The notes under the pieces were generated by a model, which saw only the letters and a list, made by a program, of their open reading frames with translations, ran no database searches and had not been told where the DNA came from. A DNA stretch of 8,590 nt from Proteobacteria bacterium UBA6522 (GTDB lineage: Bacteria; Pseudomonadota; Gammaproteobacteria; Steroidobacterales; Rariloculaceae), in contig DJLG01000139.1 in NCBI GenBank assembly GCA_002434915.1, positions 1 through 8,590 on the forward strand, in the 5' to 3' direction. The position numbers were made by a program, and so were the translations under genes. This document shows positions 6,375 through 8,590 of this stretch, in pieces; position 1 is the stretch's first letter; each line of letters opens with the position of its first letter.

Positions 6375-7892
6375 GTGACTAGTATTCCTCTACTTAGTGT
6401 TCTTATTTGGTTGCCTATTGCTACTGGAATATTCGTATATGCCCTTGGTACTACAGAGCGTGCCGCTCATTGGGGAAAGGTTATAGCCTTATCGGCTTCT
6501 GTTGCTACGTTATTGTTAAGTGTGCCTCTTTATGTAAATTTTGACCCAAACATCTCGAGCATGCAGTTTGTTGAACGTTTGCCCTGGATAGAGCGATTTA
6601 GTGCTTATTATTACTTGGGGGTAGATGGTATCTCAGTGCCCCTCATTCTCTTAACTACGTTTTTAACTCCCTTCATTATCATAGCTGGATGGGAAGTTAT
6701 TAAACTTAGGCCAGCACAGTATTTTTCAGCGTTTCTGTTGTTAGAGGGCCTAATGATTGGTGTTTTTTCATCATTAGATGGCCTTCTTTTCTATGTTTTT
6801 TGGGAATCCATGCTCATTCCAATGTTTATAATCATTGGGGTCTGGGGTGGAGCAAACCGCGTTTACGCGACAGTTAAGTTTTTTCTCTATACTTTCCTTG
6901 GGTCAGTATTTATGCTGATCGCTCTAATTTATATGTACCTGCAGGTTGGTGCATACTCAATTCTAGATTTTCATCAACTTCCACTTAACTTAGCAGAGCA
7001 GATTCCTATTTTTATGGCATTTTTTCTGGCTTTTGCAGTGAAGGTGCCTATGTGGCCTGTTCACACCTGGTTGCCAGACGCTCATGTTGAGGCACCAACT
7101 GGTGGTTCGGTTATTCTTGCGGCGGTTCTTTTGAAGATGGGCGGTTATGGATTCATCCGGTTTAGTCTTCCAATCGCCCCTGACGCAAGCCAGGCCCTAG
7201 CGGGCATGATGGTTGCCTTGTCGTTGATAGCAATTATTTATATTGCTTTTGTAGCCCTAGCCCAAAAAGATATGAAAAAACTTATAGCCTACTCATCTAT
7301 CGCACATATGGGATTTGTGACATTAGGGTTTTTCGTTATCTTTTTTATTGCTGTAAATTCTTCCGGCATAGAAGGGGCTAGCCTGGCATTGCAAGGCGGT
7401 ATGATTCAGATGATTTCGCATGGCCTCATTTCGGGAGCTTTATTTCTTTGTGTTGGTGTTATGTATGATCGTTTGCATAGCCGTGAGATTGATGCATACG
7501 GAGGAGTGGCTAACACAATGCCTAAATTTGCAGCATTGATGGTCTTTTTTGCGTTAGCAAATGCAGGTCTACCTGGAACATCTGGTTTTGTTGGGGAATT
7601 TCTCGTGATAGTGGGGAGTTTTCAGGCTAGTTTCTGGCTTGCATTTCTTGCTGCAACAACTTTAATTATGGGCGCAGCTTATACGTTATGGTTGATTAAA
7701 AGGGTGATATTCGGAGAAGTTGGTAATGAAGGCGTAGCTTCTCTTAAGGATATTGATAGGCGAGAATTCTTTATGTTGGCTGTGCTGGCATTTTCTATTC
7801 TTATACTGGGTGTTTGGCCTGCCCCTCTAATGGAGTTAATGGAGCCGACATTAGGAGCATTGCTTGAACATATTTCTCAATCAAAATTGTAA
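6375..7892 (+). CDS. nuoM: NADH-quinone oxidoreductase subunit M (central antiporter-like subunit)
   Basis: Antiporter-like proton channel subunit (ND4 homologue) between NuoN and NuoL. The 505 residues fit the family and about 14 helices. Key residues: Glu144 in FYVFWESMLIPM, Lys223 in AVKVPMWPVHTWLPDAHVEA, Lys254 in VLLKMGGYGF and Glu408 in GTSGFVGEFL (E144, K234, K265 and E407 in E. coli). A glutamate rather than lysine in helix 12 is the mark of NuoM. QKDMKKLIAYSSIAHMGF (297-314) and QMISHGLISGALFLCVGV (345-362) are further signatures. The linker between them, about 327-342, looks a little longer than in the E. coli protein as I recall it. The start is GTG, 7 nt after the nuoL stop; only a distant AGG (6361-6363, 11 nt upstream) resembles a ribosome site. 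No better in-frame start gives the conserved LIWLPI N-terminus. Confidence 0.97.
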   Translation: MTSIPLLSVLIWLPIATGIFVYALGTTERAAHWGKVIALSASVATLLLSVPLYVNFDPNISSMQFVERLPWIERFSAYYYLGVDGISVPLILLTTFLTPFIIIAGWEVIKLRPAQYFSAFLLLEGLMIGVFSSLDGLLFYVFWESMLIPMFIIIGVWGGANRVYATVKFFLYTFLGSVFMLIALIYMYLQVGAYSILDFHQLPLNLAEQIPIFMAFFLAFAVKVPMWPVHTWLPDAHVEAPTGGSVILAAVLLKMGGYGFIRFSLPIAPDASQALAGMMVALSLIAIIYIAFVALAQKDMKKLIAYSSIAHMGFVTLGFFVIFFIAVNSSGIEGASLALQGGMIQMISHGLISGALFLCVGVMYDRLHSREIDAYGGVANTMPKFAALMVFFALANAGLPGTSGFVGEFLVIVGSFQASFWLAFLAATTLIMGAAYTLWLIKRVIFGEVGNEGVASLKDIDRREFFMLAVLAFSILILGVWPAPLMELMEPTLGALLEHISQSKL

Positions 7893-7906
7893 GTCTTGGG
7901 ACTCTT

Positions 7907-8590
7907 ATGCCTGATTTAATCCCAGCCATTGCAGAGATTTTTCTTACAGTTGCGCTATGCGTGATTTTAGTGATTGATACCTTTCTTAAGCAAGAGCAGC
8001 GAATTCTTACATTTCGACTTGCGATGCTTGCCTTGATTGGAACTGCATTTTGCACAGCCTACTTTGGTGTTGACGGACCTGTTACGACATTGAATGAAGC
8101 TTATCTCGCAGATCCTGCAGGTAATATTTTAAAGCTTTTTGCCTATCTGATTATAGGTATTGTTTTTCTTTACTCACGGGACTATTTAATACGTGAGAGT
8201 CTTTTTAAGGGAGAATTTTTTGTATTAGCGCTTTTTGGTTTGTTAGGCGTAATGGTAATAACATCCTCTAATAATCTTCTTATTGTGTATTTGGGTTTGG
8301 AACTGCTTTCGCTGTCGCTTTATGCTTTAGTGGCATTCGATCGTGATTCTGGTCTTGCTGCCGAGTCTGCAATGAAATATTTTGTGCTTGGTGCGATTGC
8401 TTCTGGAACCCTCCTTTATGGTATTTCGGTCCTTTACGGGCTTACAGGAACAATATCTATCAATGAGCTTTCGCAGTACTTCTCAGCAATTGAGGAAGTA
8501 AATCTTTTGGCTCTTTTAGGTTTGGCTTTTATCATCGTTGGGATTGCTTTTAAATTTGGTGCTGTTCCATTTCATATGTGGTTACCTGAT
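7907..8590 (+). CDS. nuoN: NADH-quinone oxidoreductase subunit N, 3'-truncated by window edge
   Basis: Antiporter-like proton channel subunit (ND2 homologue), the one nearest NuoK. The frame is open from the ATG to the last base, giving 228 codons, a little under half of the usual protein. The visible part covers about seven helices. Glu132 in YLGLELLSLSLYALVAF and Lys216 in AFKFGAVPFHMWLPD are the channel glutamate and lysine (E133 and K217 in E. coli). AAESAMKYFVLGAIASG (151-167) is a strong NuoN signature that separates it from NuoL and NuoM. The start lies 14 nt after the nuoM stop, with GGGA at 7898-7901, 5 nt upstream, as a good ribosome site. The second half, with the helix-12 lysine, lies beyond the window. 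NuoN is usually the last gene of such operons. Confidence 0.97.
   Translation, partial: MPDLIPAIAEIFLTVALCVILVIDTFLKQEQRILTFRLAMLALIGTAFCTAYFGVDGPVTTLNEAYLADPAGNILKLFAYLIIGIVFLYSRDYLIRESLFKGEFFVLALFGLLGVMVITSSNNLLIVYLGLELLSLSLYALVAFDRDSGLAAESAMKYFVLGAIASGTLLYGISVLYGLTGTISINELSQYFSAIEEVNLLALLGLAFIIVGIAFKFGAVPFHMWLPD

Noticed and set aside
7801..8055. Open frame on the - strand (84 codons) across the nuoM-nuoN junction
   Set aside because: It is opposite the nuoM end and nuoN start, both firmly identified, and has no recognisable domain.
4412..8590. nuoL-nuoM-nuoN homology to Mrp antiporter or group 4 hydrogenase membrane genes
   Set aside because: These families are related, but the flanking nuoG-H-I-J-K set and the subunit-specific residues (NuoL Lys407, NuoM Glu408) fix these as complex I subunits.

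Overview
The window is one stretch of a bacterial nuo operon, which encodes the proton-pumping NADH:quinone oxidoreductase (respiratory complex I, NDH-1). All genes lie on the + strand in the canonical order nuoG (5' end cut off by the window) - nuoH - nuoI - nuoJ - nuoK - nuoL - nuoM - nuoN (3' end cut off). Coding sequence fills nearly everything. The gaps are 6, 14, 35, 8, 1, 7 and 14 nt, so the genes are almost certainly co-transcribed, with a promoter upstream of the window and a terminator downstream of it. I see no RNA gene, mobile element, CRISPR array, promoter or terminator, and no gene-free stretch above 35 nt.

The organism looks like a proteobacterium, most likely a gammaproteobacterium or betaproteobacterium with a fairly AT-rich genome (about 40% G+C by eye). 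This rests on remembered family features: NuoG has the N4 cysteines but not the N7 set, NuoH carries the AETNRAPFDVAEGESE segment, NuoI has two CxxCxxCxxxC motifs and ends in a LLAVGDRYE-type tail, and NuoJ/NuoK match the beta/gamma type. It is not the enterobacterial (E. coli-like) form, whose NuoG carries N7. I cannot name a genus.

How the parts work together: NuoG, in the peripheral arm, passes electrons from the NADH-oxidising NuoEF (upstream, not seen) along its iron-sulfur clusters. NuoI carries the next two clusters (N6a, N6b) towards NuoB and quinone. NuoH forms the quinone tunnel at the membrane junction and starts the chain of charged residues. NuoJ and NuoK link it to the three antiporter-like subunits NuoN, NuoM and NuoL, which move protons. 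Every key charged residue I could locate is present (NuoK E38/E74; NuoL E145/K238/K407; NuoM E144/K223/E408; NuoN E132/K216), so the complex appears functional.

I looked for an undescribed system and did not find one. This is an ordinary, intact housekeeping locus, and the findings below are minor.
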